Source: Chionoecetes opilio (lineage: Eukaryota > Arthropoda > Malacostraca > Decapoda > Majidae). Taken from it: a stretch of 64,000 bases of DNA. The position numbers and the translations under genes were made by a program. The notes beneath the pieces were generated by a model. The model was not told the DNA's origin, did not search any database, and was given only the letters and a program-made list of their open reading frames with translations. Numbering within the stretch: the stretch's first letter is position 1; every line of letters begins with the position of its first letter. The DNA is taken from positions 146,084 to 210,083 of the forward strand of contig JACEEZ010011664.1 in assembly GCA_016584305.1 (NCBI GenBank), given 5' to 3'. This document shows positions 54,070-64,000 of the stretch, one piece after another.

Positions 54070-54785
54070 ATTAATTTACACTAGGACAGAGTTTCCCTGC
54101 ACGTATGGTACATACATGCATACTCCTGTATGGGAGTATGGTTTGTTTACCTTATTGTATTCTATGAACACTTCTCTCAATGAGTAATAATTACTTTTGG
54201 AGATAAAATTCATGCTATATTCGGGAGGAGGAGAGACAAGGTATGTGCGCTCACTCTTCTTCCTCTTGTGACCTGCATCGCTCTGTTTTTCCCTTGCCGC
54301 GGACACTTTTAGTGAGGATTGGGCTTTAGGGTTAAAAGTGGAGAAGTGAGTGTAAAGTGGGTTAGGTTAGTTAATGTTCTGTCTCCTACAGGTTACAGGA
54401 GTTTCGACACAAGTTGTTCGTACCCAGTTTTTGTAGTTGTTTTCGTTACACTGGATTTTGAGTGTCGTAATACGTGATGTCGGTTCGTACTATTGTAGTA
54501 AAGTTAAACTTGAGCTGAGTGTACGAAACGACTTGGTTATATAGACTACGAAAACAACTTTTTGGTGTACTAATCTACTGGTGTACGAACTGACATGCAA
54601 GCCCCTCTATATCACTCCCTTTCTACTAAAAGCACTCTATATCTCCGAAAGTAGTGATTTTCGACGGACGGAAACACTGAGAGAATGTTTTTTTCAGAAA
54701 TATATAAGTAAACAGAAATCATACGCCCAAAGTGTAGAGAATTATGGTCCTAGTGTAAAAATTTACCAAATAAAACCTAATTACA
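54070..54785. mobile_element. Foldback element related to 31472-34712, unit A
   Basis: Outer ends TTTACACTAGGAC and GTCCTAGTGTAAA are inverted. Inside, GTTTACCTTATTGTATTCTA and CTCTCAATGAG on the left face ACTGAGAGAATG and AGTAAACAGAAATC on the right. The left arm shares GGGAGTATGGTTTGTTTACC and CTTCTTCCTCTTGTGACCTG with the arm at 31500-31660. The centre contains TTTCGTAC copy A2. A frame of 76 aa (54076-54306, minus) is not recognised. Confidence 0.65.
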
Positions 54786-55085
54786 GTGTCGGGAGCACAC
54801 TATTATAAGCACGTCTCACGTGGAATTATAATGAGGGTCAGGAGGCTATGACATAGCTCATGTTAAGACGCCATCACCAAAAACATAACCTGATATTGTG
54901 TAAAATAAACTAATCAATTCTATCTGATATACGACAGAAATAAAATATTTAAGTGGCGGGAGCACAATGTATATAATCACGTTCTCACTGGATTCTATTG
55001 AGGGTTGAGAGGCCTCGGAATCGATATAGATCATGTAAAGATCGCCATCACCAAAACATACAATGATACATTAAATTGTTGCAAT
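54760..55085 (+). repeat. Tandem duplication of about 165 bp
   Basis: GTCGGGAGCACACTATTATA through ATAACCTGATATTGTG, then GGCGGGAGCACAATGTATATA-like through AAACATACAATGATA; CGCCATCACCAAAA is shared. The same pair is in unit B (62270-62545). Confidence 0.72.
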
Positions 55086-55359
55086 ATGGTCCCTAAACCA
55101 AAAAACATATTGGACGAAAAGGCAAAATACATCCCCTGGGTGGCGGGTGGAGGTGTCTGGTGCGCAGCTGAGCTAGAACCTCGATGGTGCATTTTGAAAA
55201 AATATATATGATTATTTTCTATGGAATATACTTGCCATCAAATATTTACCGTCGCAATAGGTTTTCTTATCTCATTGAATGCTTAATAGTATGTAAAAAG
55301 TTTATAAACTGAATGCAAAAAATGTTGATCGCCCGGTTAGAGAGGGACGTCCACCAGAA

Positions 55360-55500
55360 CTCATGTTCGCCAGGCTATTCCATACTTCTCCGCAGCCCTG
55401 GCGAAGCAGCGCCTGGCGAAGCGCTCGTGGCGTTTTAAAAACGAAAATCGGGAGCGCCTGGTGCGAACGCTTTCGCCAGCCTGGCGAAAGCTTTAAAAGT
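55360..55500. repeat. Cluster of CCTGGCGAA / TTCGCCAGG motifs
   Basis: At least five copies of the 9-bp motif or its complement in 140 bp, including TTCGCCAGCCTGGCGAAAG, which is itself palindromic. They lie just inside the CTAAGAC-containing end at 55560-55645 and may be subterminal binding sites of a DNA transposon. Confidence 0.7.
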
Positions 55501-55645
55501 TACGCCTTACTTGTCCCCTTACACGAGGCTAAGATGAGTCCTAAAATGCTTCCTTAGTAGGCTTCTTAGCCGGTATAACTAAGGCGGTCTTAGGAAGCTA
55601 AGAGAAGTAGTTTGAGCCCCTTCGAAAATGCCCACCCTGACCTGG

Positions 55646-56030
55646 ATTGCACATCTGTGTGTCTGTCAGCAAAATTTTAAAGTAAATTGGAAGAAGAAGC
55701 TGAGAACGGACTAACAAGATTAGCCCGTTCTTGTTACTGCGGCTAATTGTACACTGCCCGACAGACATAACGAGAGATTGAGAAGAATGCACTACACGCA
55801 AAAGCCTCAAAAATATTGAATGTGCTATGTCGAATCATCATAGCAACACTAATATATATTTCAGCTTGTTGGGCTTGAACATGAGAGAAATTATGGGTCG
55901 CTAGAAACCTCTGGTCTGCAATTTTTGGCCTTTTACCTATCCTGGATCGAGGATCACGGGCCTGAGTGAGAAGACTGAGAAGAAGTGCACACGCAAAGCC
56001 TTAAAAATTGATGTAGCTATGTCGAATCAC
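55646..56030. other. Unassigned sequence with a local duplication
   Basis: CACTACACGCAAAAGCCT then TGTGCTATGTCGAATCA (55790-55835) recurs at 55988-56030; each is followed by AACACTAATATATATTT. Confidence 0.45.
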
Positions 56031-56039
56031 ATAGCAACA

Positions 56040-56740
56040 CTAATATATATTTATTTGTTGGGGCAGATCGGCTCGTTCGGGATGAGTGCTTTGAGGAGTT
56101 TGTTCACGGTGGCCCCTCCAACGAGCAGCTTCACACCACTGGGTTACAGGCAGTGTATGCCAATCCTCCATTGCGATTCCGCACCCTCTAATGACGAAGT
56201 CAGAGAGGCTGTAGCACAGTTGAGGGGTGGAAAGGCAGATGGTGTTTAAAGTAGCAATGCGGAGCTCTCAAAGCTAGGGGTGAGCCCATGATCCGAGGTT
56301 GCATGCTGTCCTGACTGAAGTTTGGCAATCAGGTACCATTCCTACTGAATGGAAAAAGGGGGATGGTCGGTCCCTATCTGGAAAGGGAAAGGGGACGTCA
56401 GGACTGCAACAATTACCGCTGTAGTACACTGCTCAGCGTGCCAGGCAAACTGCCTTGCCCAATCTATGCTGCCACGGGATCCGCATATCTGATGAAAGCA
56501 TCAGAGACCTCAGCAAGTCTGGGGGTTGGTTGTTCCGGCGGGGGGCAAAATTTTTGGGGCCAGCCCGGGGGGAGGCGGTGGGGGGGGTTTAAATAGTAGG
56601 GCCCTAATTACGGGCGTCATAAAAAACCTCCCTGCGCCACCACGGGCGGGGCCAACCATCCCGCCCAAAAGGGGGCCTCCGGGGCCTACCATCCGACCCC
56701 TTTGGGGTACTGCCACAGGCGCTTAGTATGAGGGAAAAAA
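56040..56740 (+). mobile_element. RTE-clade LINE fragment, plus strand (unit A)
   Basis: The translation in shifting frames gives EVREAVAQLRGGKADGV (56199-56249), MIRGLHAVLT-like sequence, TIPTEWKKG (56335-56358), then RQDCNNYR and LLSVPGKL (about 56395-56450) and KHQRPQQ near 56500, the classic N-terminal RT blocks of RTE elements. G/C noise ends the match near 56530. It is the opposite end of the RT from the fragment at 13553-15040 and lies on the other strand. Confidence 0.8.
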
Positions 56741-56829
56741 CCACACACACACCCCACACACACACCCCCCACACACCACCAGAGGAAAAAACTCAAATAA
56801 AACAAAATAGAACCAGACATACATAGCCA

Positions 56830-57535
56830 TTCCAAAATAATTATTTGGTTTTCTTTGCTCTTTTTTGGGGACACCACAAGTTCCCAACACCAGGAAAGAA
56901 CATCCCCACACCCTTTAAAGGAACGGGGAATCTTAGTGTTGTTGTAAATTTTTGGGGGGCGCGTAGGGATCATGCCCGGGGGGCGATAACTCTTTTTTTT
57001 CCTGCTGCTGGAAACTGTAAATTTTCCTCATCCCCCAAAGTCTCCTTTCCCCAGTTTTAGTACCCAAAGGGGGGTATTTGCGGCAAACTAAAGTCTGTTG
57101 TCCTTTGAACCTCTTTGGGGAGAGGTTTTTAGGCGCGCAAAAAAGTGTTTAAACCCAAAGGGTCGTCATGGACTCACGTCGCACTGTCCTGCAACATTTC
57201 ACCAGCGAAAATGGTTATTTTCCTTTAATTGTCTACCGGAAAATACGGGACATTTATCAACACACGCTTGGATATTTTTAAATGTTCTTGGGGGGGTTTT
57301 ACGGGGCCTCCAGGGGAAATTTTTTTTTCCGCGGCAATCGTCTCACCAGAGTTTAAAAATTTTGTTGCACCCACGGCTTGCCTTTCTCACACAAACCTTG
57401 TTTTCAGCAATATCTTTTCACTGAGTGTCCTGCCTTGGGGAGTGACGAAATAGCCAAATGTCATCATTTTGTCCCGGGTCTATACCCCCCCATAGTCCAC
57501 AAAGAGGAAAGATAGAAAACGCTGTTGTTTTAAAA
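56830..57535 (-). pseudogene. Tc1/mariner transposase remnant (unit B)
   Basis: Copy of 49100-49790: the same helix-turn-helix and WSDE-region sequence in reverse, with additional indels. It lacks the APCHKAKSV part found in unit A, so the unit B boundary lies inside the gene. Confidence 0.72.
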
Positions 57536-57954
57536 ATCCACGGGCTGGAAAACCCCTCCGGGGCACCTGCCGGGCACGGGCGTAATGGATCACGGGGTGC
57601 GTGACCTTGACTCAGTGACAACTGACAACACAGATCACTGCCCCATTTACCCTTGCAATTGCCAATGCCCAATAAATTCAATTAAGTTTTTTTTTATTTT
57701 TCTGTAGTTTGCTCTGGGAACCTTTTTGCCTTTGTTTATAACGTAAAAATCAGCGCTGCTCATGATGTTGGCAAAAATCCCCTACCCCCACTCGAAAAGG
57801 TGATAAAATTTTTGATTATTTTAAATGCTTAGGCGTAGTGGAATGCCGTCAAAGTATAAAATTCAAATAAGCGCCATCCTTCAAAAATTATTATCGAATG
57901 GGGTTCTGCGCGTTGGGTAAAAAACCCGATGACGCCAATATTTCGTCCGCTACT

Positions 57955-58550
57955 GTATAAATAAAAACTGTTTTTTTCGTGAATTTTTTTTCTAAAATTT
58001 TCAGATAAAAAACTGAAAAATCACTAAAAAAATTTCCATTATGATGAAGAAATATGCAGAACTTATATTCATTTAAAAACTCATCGAAATTTGATTTTTT
58101 GCGTAAGCCCCCTTTTTTACTGAAACATATCAATAAAAAGAATTTAATTAGTTTTTCCCATTGCTATATTTCATTTTTCTGATAAATGAATTAAACCATG
58201 CATAAATTAGCGTTAACTAAATAAATACATCATCCATCGGGTAATTATCCCGATAATTATGTTTTTTTTTTAGTTAACGCAAATTTTTTATGCTAGTTAT
58301 GATTCATTAATCAAAAACGAAATATAGCAATGGAAAGCTAATGAAAATCCGCTTCTTTCTTCCTAGCATCTAAATTTTTTTTCTCGAAAAATTTAATGGC
58401 GATGATTCAAGTGAATTTAAGTTCATGCATATTTTTTAACTCAACCCTAATGGCATTTTTTATTGCTTTTACTTTTTTTTTATTTGATGAATTTTATAGA
58501 AAAAACTTTTCAAAGATAACGGTATATCAATTAACTGAAAACCCATGGGA
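57955..58550. mobile_element. Large palindromic element (unit B)
   Basis: Copy of 50235-50880 centred near 58240: CATAAATTAGCGTTAACTAA on the left and TTAGTTAACGCAAATTTT on the right. Confidence 0.78.
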
Positions 58551-60009
58551 AGGGGAAAAGGGAGTGATGTTCGAAAATGGCGGGAATCACAAACTGGCCT
58601 CCCTGGAAATACCCAAAATGATAGAAAGTCCTATGAGTACCCTTTGGTGTGGGCTATATATATACAAATATAAATATAGGGGGGGTTTGGGTGGAATAGA
58701 TAGATTTGCGACAAAAAAGGTTCAGAAAAATTCTAAACATAAACTCCCCGAATTTTTTTTTCGAATCACGAAATACCCTTTTAAACTGGCTATGTGGTGT
58801 GGGGAGGATGAACCGGGAAAAAAGGGGAAGGGAAGAAATAATAGAAAAAAAAAAAAGGAACAGAAAAGGAGAGAGAGACCCCTCGGCGTGGTGCTGCCTG
58901 TGACTGTAGCAAATACATTCGGGCACTAAAGGGAGAAGAAAGGAGGGAAGAAATAATGAAAAAAAAAAAGGAGAGAGAGAGACCCCCCTCGGCGTGGTAT
59001 ACGTTTTTTCCCGCCAAATACAGACTTGTGTCGCACGCGCTGATTGTTGAAGGGGAGGGGGGGGCACTAAAAAGGGGTTTGGGGCCTAGGGTTTTTTGGG
59101 GCCGTACATTAAAACCTTCCCCCCGGGCTGGCGATCGCCTCCCGATGCCAGGGTTGGCGGACGTGGGGGTTTGCCACCGTTAAACCCTTTCTCCTATTCT
59201 CGCTCGACCGGGCAAATAGCGCAGGAAAATCAGGGGAAAATTAAAAGTTTGTTTACATCTACAGTCGACACCACTGCCACGATGCGATGCTGGCTCTTTT
59301 AAAGGCAACTCCTATATCCACTGTGGAAAAGGGGGTCTCATTGACCTCATCAAGGAGTGTATTGAGGCCTAGATACAAAAACCAATTAAAAGCCTGATTG
59401 CATTGTAGCTACTCTTCCAAAAGTGCTGTTTTAATCTTTAAAGTTCGTTCATCACTGAACTAAGTAAACACTAGCAATGCTTCCTAAGGCAGTTAATTGT
59501 GTATTAACCTTTAAACCTTATTTGCCACCTAACCGTAAAAAGATGGGTATTATTTTGGTAGGGGGCTTCCAAAGTCCTAGGATTTTTACCTACTCATGGG
59601 TTTAAATTATTCATTATGAATATTTTAACCCATTTCCCATGCTGCAATTGAATAATAATGGTTTACATGTACTACCGAAAATCTACCGTTTTTTCGCCAA
59701 AAACTGTTAAGTTGGGTTAAATTAATTAGGTTAGAGGTGGGGTTTTGGTTTAGACATAAAAAAAAAAAAAAAAAATTTAAATACTATGGCATGCGAAGCG
59801 GAGAAATTATATGGTTTGCTGGGGGGGGGCGGGCCCCCCAAATCTGTAAAAAAACTTGTTTTCCCGAAAAAACAGTCCCAAATTCATTAAAAACAATAAA
59901 AAACTTTTCGGGAAAACTAATTTTCGACCTCGAATCAGTAAATCCCATTTCCCAAATTTCCAAAAGATGTTCGATATTTATAAATTTAAAACCGCTCACT
60001 ACTTATCTA
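58551..60009. other. Unit B equivalent of 50881-52399
   Basis: The A/G-rich pair recurs at 58830-58900 and 58930-59010, and an A run lies at 59757-59775. The longest frame, 177 aa at 58396-58929, crosses the palindrome and the A/G-rich repeats and is lysine/phenylalanine-rich; unit A has no equivalent frame, so it is not a conserved gene. Confidence 0.5.
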
Positions 60010-60970
60010 ACGTGCAAAAATATTCATTACTTCCAGTAGTGTATTATTAAAGATCATCACCAATAAATCAATAAATTTTAAAAGATCAATCACCCCTTAA
60101 CCTAAAATGTTCGTCATATACTTCCATAGTTGTATTATTGAATATAATTTATCACCGCTTAACCTAACTGCAGCTCGATCAACTTCCAAAACGATATTAA
60201 AGATATCATTTTTTAGGGGGGATTTGGCCTTAGTTATGTTAAAAATGTGGGGTTTGGGTTAGTGAGTGTAAAGTAGGGTTAGGTTAGTTAAAAATTTTCC
60301 TATCCTATAGGTTCGGGGAGTTTCGTACACAAGTTTTTCGTCCCAGGTTTTTTAGTTGTTTCGTCCCCTGATTTTGATTTTTTTTTTTCCGTACATACGT
60401 GATGTCGTTTCGAAACTCTAGTAGTAAAGTTAACTGAGCGATGTACAAAACGACTAGGTTTCATATAGATAGAAAAAATTTTTTGGTGTACTAATCTACG
60501 GGTGTACAAAACAACTTGTTACGAACTGACTGCCCCGCTCCATCACACCCCCTTCCTACTAAGCACTTTATTCTAAAGTATTTATTTCCGCGGAAACTCA
60601 TTGAGATAATTTTTTCTCAAATCTGTTTAGGTAAACAGAAAACCCTTCATCATTTAAACCCAAAATCACCACTTAACACAACAATCGATCATTACTTCCC
60701 TTTGTTAAGAATAATTAAAAATTTACCCTTAACCTAACCTGCAAAAATCATCAGATACTTCCCGGATATGAACATTAATAAGTTCACCACTTAAACCCAA
60801 AATGCTACCACTACAAAAACTTCCAGTAGTGAATGTTTTTAAAAAGTTCACCCTTAACCTAACCCAACAACAATATCAAAACTCCCAGTATGAGTGAATA
60901 TTTAAAATTTTTCACCACTTAAACCCAAAAATGCCACAATCAAAATACTTCCAAAAACAATTGTGATTTA
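60010..60970. repeat. TTAACCTAAC satellite and TTTCGTAC repeat (unit B)
   Basis: Copy of 52400-53460 with the TTTCGTAC-type element at 60230-60620 between the two satellite blocks, as in unit A. Confidence 0.75.
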
Positions 60971-61559
60971 ATCCTTTAATCTCATTCACCACCTAACAAT
61001 ACAAAGACAAAAAAAATAAGGTTTGTGATATTAAAAATTGGGAAATGCTTTCCCGTATGTATATTACCAAACCACTTTTATTCCAAATCCCGTCTCGCCG
61101 GGAAAAAATCTAGGCTGTCTTTCTGTCTTTCACAATTTACCTTGGCAATCTGATTCCTTTCTGCTTTTGGGTGGATCAAGCACTTCTATATCTTCAAAAT
61201 CTACATGCGTCCCCTAAACCCGGAAAATAGTTATGAAACCATAATAAACTAAACATCCATCTAAATATATGTAAAAAGATTTAAATAAAAAAAATAATCC
61301 CCAAAAAAAAGTACAGATAAATTCAACTATTAAAACTTTTATACAAAGTTTTTGTCCCCAAAAAAATAAAACCCTAAATGAAAATTTAAATTTGGTTATT
61401 TAACTAGCAGGGGGTTCCGGGGGGGCACAGGCCCCCCCTTATATCAGGGGTATTGTTCAATAGTGATTTTGGTTGAAACTGCATATTTATCCTTTTAAAT
61501 TGTAAAAAAAATTGTAAATCATTCAATTTTTACTGTTAACCAAATAAAAAAAAGGTATT
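60971..61559. other. Unit B equivalent of 53461-54069
   Basis: Shared blocks GCTGTCTTTCTGTCTTTCAC and GGGGGTTCCGGGGGGGCA. No coding supported. Confidence 0.4.
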
Positions 61560-62545
61560 TTATTTTTTCACTGGGCCAGAGTTCCCTGCACTGTTGGGTT
61601 TCTACATGCATACTCCGTATGGGAGTAGGTTTTTTTTTACCCCATTGTTTCTATGAAACTTCTCTCATGAGTAAATAAATTACTTTTGGAGATAAAAAAC
61701 ATGCTATTTTCGGGAGGGAGAGACAAGTGTTTATGGCGCCTCACTCTTTTTTCCTCTTTTGACCTGCTCGCCTCTGTTTTTTCCCTTGCCCCGGACCTTA
61801 AGTGAGGGTTTGGGGTTAGGGTTTAAAAATGGGCATGAGTGTAAAAATAGGGTTTTGGTTTGTTAAATTTTATGTCTCCTACAGGGGGTTTCAGGAGTTT
61901 CGTACACAAGTTGTTTTGTACCCGGTTTTGTTAGTTTTTCGTACCTGATTTTTAGTGTCGTAATAGTGATTCGGTTTTTTGTAACTCTTTTAGTAAATTA
62001 AACTTGAGCTGAGTGGTACAAACGACTATGGTTTCATATAGAATACGAACAACTTTTGGTTACTAATCTACTGGGTACGAACTGCTGCGCCCCCCCCATC
62101 ACTCTCCTTTTTACTAAAAGCTCTTTTCCCGAAAATGTGATTTTTTGACGGAAACTCACTGGAGAATTTTTTTTTCAATCTATAAAAGGTAAAAAAGAAA
62201 AACAACCCCCAAAATTTTAGAGAATTCTGGTCCTTTTTAAAAATTTTACCAAATAAAAAAATTTAGTGTCGGGGGGCACACTATTAAAAGCCGTCTCACG
62301 TGTAATATAATGAGGGTCAAAGGGGCCCCTGACATGCTCAATGTAAAGAGCCATCAAACCAAAACTAAAACCCGATATTGTGTAAATAACTAATCAAAAT
62401 TCTATCTGTATCGACAGAAATAAAAAATTTCGTGGCGGGGGCACAATGATATAATCACGTCTCACTGAGATTCTTTGAGGGGGAGAGGCCCCTGTCGATA
62501 TACTCTTTAAAGATGCCATCACCAAAACTCCAATGTATCCCTAAA
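61560..62545. mobile_element. Foldback element and following tandem repeat (unit B)
   Basis: Copy of 54070-55085: TACTTTTGGAGATAAAA arm, TTTCGTAC element at 61890-62080, then the doubled GGGGGCACA/CTCACTGAGAT segment. Confidence 0.65.
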
Positions 62546-63479
62546 ATTTTTGCAAAATGGGCCCTAAAAAAAACAATTTACGAAAAAGGGAAAATAACTC
62601 ACCCGGGGGGGGGTGGAGGTGTCCCCGGTGCCGTCAGCTGAGCTGGAACCCGATTTTTTGAAAATAATATATTGACTTTTTTCTTGGAAATACTTGCCTC
62701 CCATATTTACCGCGCAAAAGGTTTTTTTATCTCATGAAAATCTTAATAGTATTGTAAAAAAATAAACTGAATGCAAAAAAAGTTGATCGCCCGGTGAGGG
62801 GACTCTCACCAGAAATCATGTTCGCCAGGCTTTCCAATCTTCTCCGCCCCCCCCTGCGAAACACGCCTGGGGGAAGCCTCGTGGCGTTTAAAAATAAGAA
62901 ATCGCGGAGCGCCCCGGGGAACGCTTTTGCCAGCACTGCAAAGATTTTAAAAACGGCCCTTACTTCCCCCCTTACACGAGGCTAAGTGACGTCCTAAAAA
63001 AGCTTCCTTGTAGTCTTCTTACCCGGGATAACTAAGTCGGCTTAGGGCGCTTTAAAAGTGTTTAGAAACCCCTTCGAAATGCCCCCCCTGACCTGGTGGC
63101 ACATCGTGTGGCTTCAGCAAAATTAAAGATAATTGGAGAAGCTGAGAAAGGACTAAAAAGATAGCCCCTTCTTGTTTTTCTGCGGGCTAATTGTACACTG
63201 CCCACAACAACGAAGAGTGAGAAATGCACTACCGCAAAGCCCTTTAAAATATGAAAGTTGCTATGTCGAAACCATAGCAAAACTAATATATATTTGCTTG
63301 TTTGGGCTGAAATGAGAAAAAATTTTTGGGCGCTAGAAAACCCCGGTCTGCAATTTTTTTGGGTTTTTTACCTATCTGGATCGAGACACGGGCCTGAGTG
63401 AGAAGAAAAATTTCTACAAAGCAAACCTTTTAAAAAAGAATGTTTCTATGTCGAATCAAGAACACTAATATATATTTAG
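62546..63479. other. Unit B equivalent of 55086-56040
   Basis: Carries the TTCGCCAGG motif cluster (62819-62940) and the CTAAG-containing end CTTCGAAATGCCC near 63074. No new feature compared with unit A. Confidence 0.5.
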
Positions 63480-63964
63480 TTTTTTAGGCAGATGGGTCGT
63501 TGGGGTGAGTGCTTTGAGGAGTTTTCACGGTGGACCCCCCAACTGAGCAGCTTCACACCACGGGGGAAGGCAGTGGGTGCCAAACCTCCCTTGACGATTC
63601 CGCACCCCTCAACAAGTCGAGAGGCTTTTACAAAATTGAGGGGTGGAAAGGCAATGGTTTTTTGTAAATCATGCGGAGCCCTTCAAAGCTGGGTGGCCCA
63701 TGATCCCGGGTTGCATGCTGTCCTGCTGCCCTGTGGCAATCAGGTTTCCATTCCTCCTGACTGGAAAGGGGGGTGGTCGGCCCTACTGGGAAAGGGGAAA
63801 AGGGGGCCGTAGGACTGCAACAAAATTAAAAGCTTATTAACTGCTTTACGTGCCAGGCAAACTGCTTGCCCACTATTGCTGCCACGGGTCCGCAGTCCCT
63901 CTGCTGAAGCATCAGAGACCTCAGCATCTGGGTTCACGCCTGGTTAAAAAGGGTTCCCCACGTT
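63480..63964 (+). mobile_element. RTE-clade LINE fragment, plus strand (unit B)
   Basis: Copy of 56070-56520 at nucleotide level: TGAGTGCTTTGAGGAGTTT, GAGGGGTGGAAAGGCA, TCCTGACTGGAAAGG, GTGCCAGGCAAACTG, AAGCATCAGAGACCTCAGCA. Frames are more broken than in unit A. The element may continue past the window. Confidence 0.72.
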
Positions 63965-64000
63965 TTGGCCGGGGAAAGCCACATAGCGCTTTGTTTGGGT

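Larger units (their letters stand above)
46432..55645. mobile_element. Possible 9.2-kb unit bounded by GGGCATTTTCGAA inverted ends
   Basis: The left end GGGGGGCATTTTCGAA at 46431 and the right end TTCGAAAATGCCCACCC near 55622-55638 are inverted. Just inside both are several CTAAGAC/GTCTTAG motifs (46462-46520; 55573-55600). This looks like the two ends of one TIR transposon, but the interior is mostly other repeats and no transposase of its own is seen. Two separate short elements of one family would look the same. The right end recurs near 63075 in the duplicated unit. Confidence 0.35.
49095..56740. repeat. Tandem segmental duplication, unit A
   Basis: From the Tc1 remnant to the RTE fragment, everything in this segment recurs in the same order and orientation at 56820-64000. 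Offset falls from about 7.73 kb at the left to about 7.42 kb at the right because unit B has lost many bases. Confidence 0.9.
56820..64000. repeat. Tandem segmental duplication, unit B (noisy copy, cut by window end)
   Basis: Matches 49095-56500 throughout, but with frequent base loss and conversion of alternating bases to homopolymers. Joined to unit A through a CA-rich stretch at 56738-56785. The copy reaches the RTE fragment and passes the window edge. It could be a true duplication read at low quality, or an assembly artefact in which unpolished sequence of the same locus was appended. Confidence 0.88.

Noticed and set aside
58396..58929. 177-aa open frame in unit B
   Set aside because: It crosses a palindrome and purine-rich repeats and is not open in the cleaner unit A.

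Overview
This window looks like repeat-choked nuclear DNA of an arthropod, most likely a decapod crustacean or close relative. The pointers are dispersed TTAGG/CCTAA-type motifs, many dinucleotide microsatellites, tRNA-derived SINEs, and a broad mix of degenerate Gypsy, BEL-like, RTE, CR1-like, Jockey-like and RNase-H-bearing LINE elements together with Tc1, Helitron and foldback DNA transposons. I see no host protein gene, rRNA, functional tRNA or CRISPR array. The species call is inference. Nearly every long open frame is a shadow of a repeat or a frameshifted piece of a transposon protein.

Layout. 1-8680: plus-strand Ty3/Gypsy retroelement (LTR, leader, gag, RT, RNase H, integrase). A Helitron sits in its left LTR, and a second LTR copy lies inside pol. 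8700-12250: decayed minus-strand CR1/L2-type LINE. 13550-15040: minus-strand RTE LINE. 15050-20545: two head-to-tail pieces of one RNase-H-type LINE; the second is split by a TIR transposon that itself carries a solo LTR. 20550-31470: low-quality, low-complexity stretch with LINE 3' ends, a SINE, GA/GACA microsatellites, a pure AT tract and a palindrome. 31472-34712: foldback element holding a solo LTR, which holds a Helitron, which holds a SINE. 34994-39777: minus-strand BEL/Pao-like LTR element. 40445-44740: SINE, CA-rich DNA, double hairpin, a second foldback core, a TA-flanked MITE split by a poly(A) LINE, and a 36-bp minisatellite. 46430-64000: Tc1 transposase, a TIR element with promoter-like sequence, large palindromes, a TTAACCTAAC satellite and an RTE fragment, present twice as a tandem duplication of about 7.5 kb.

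The most informative content is the insertion order. Several insertions can be read against an empty site in the same window: the Helitron against the other Gypsy LTR, the solo LTR against the other foldback arm, the MITE against its paralogous block, and the 1.3-kb TIR element against the continuous Tc1 reading frame.

Caution: parts of the window (about 14.6-16.2, 19.9-31.4, 36.2-40.4 and 56.5-64 kb) look like poorly polished consensus. Alternating bases are turned into homopolymer runs and many single bases are lost. Frameshifts there cannot be taken as biology. Coordinates of decayed elements are approximate unless tied to a stated terminus or target-site duplication.
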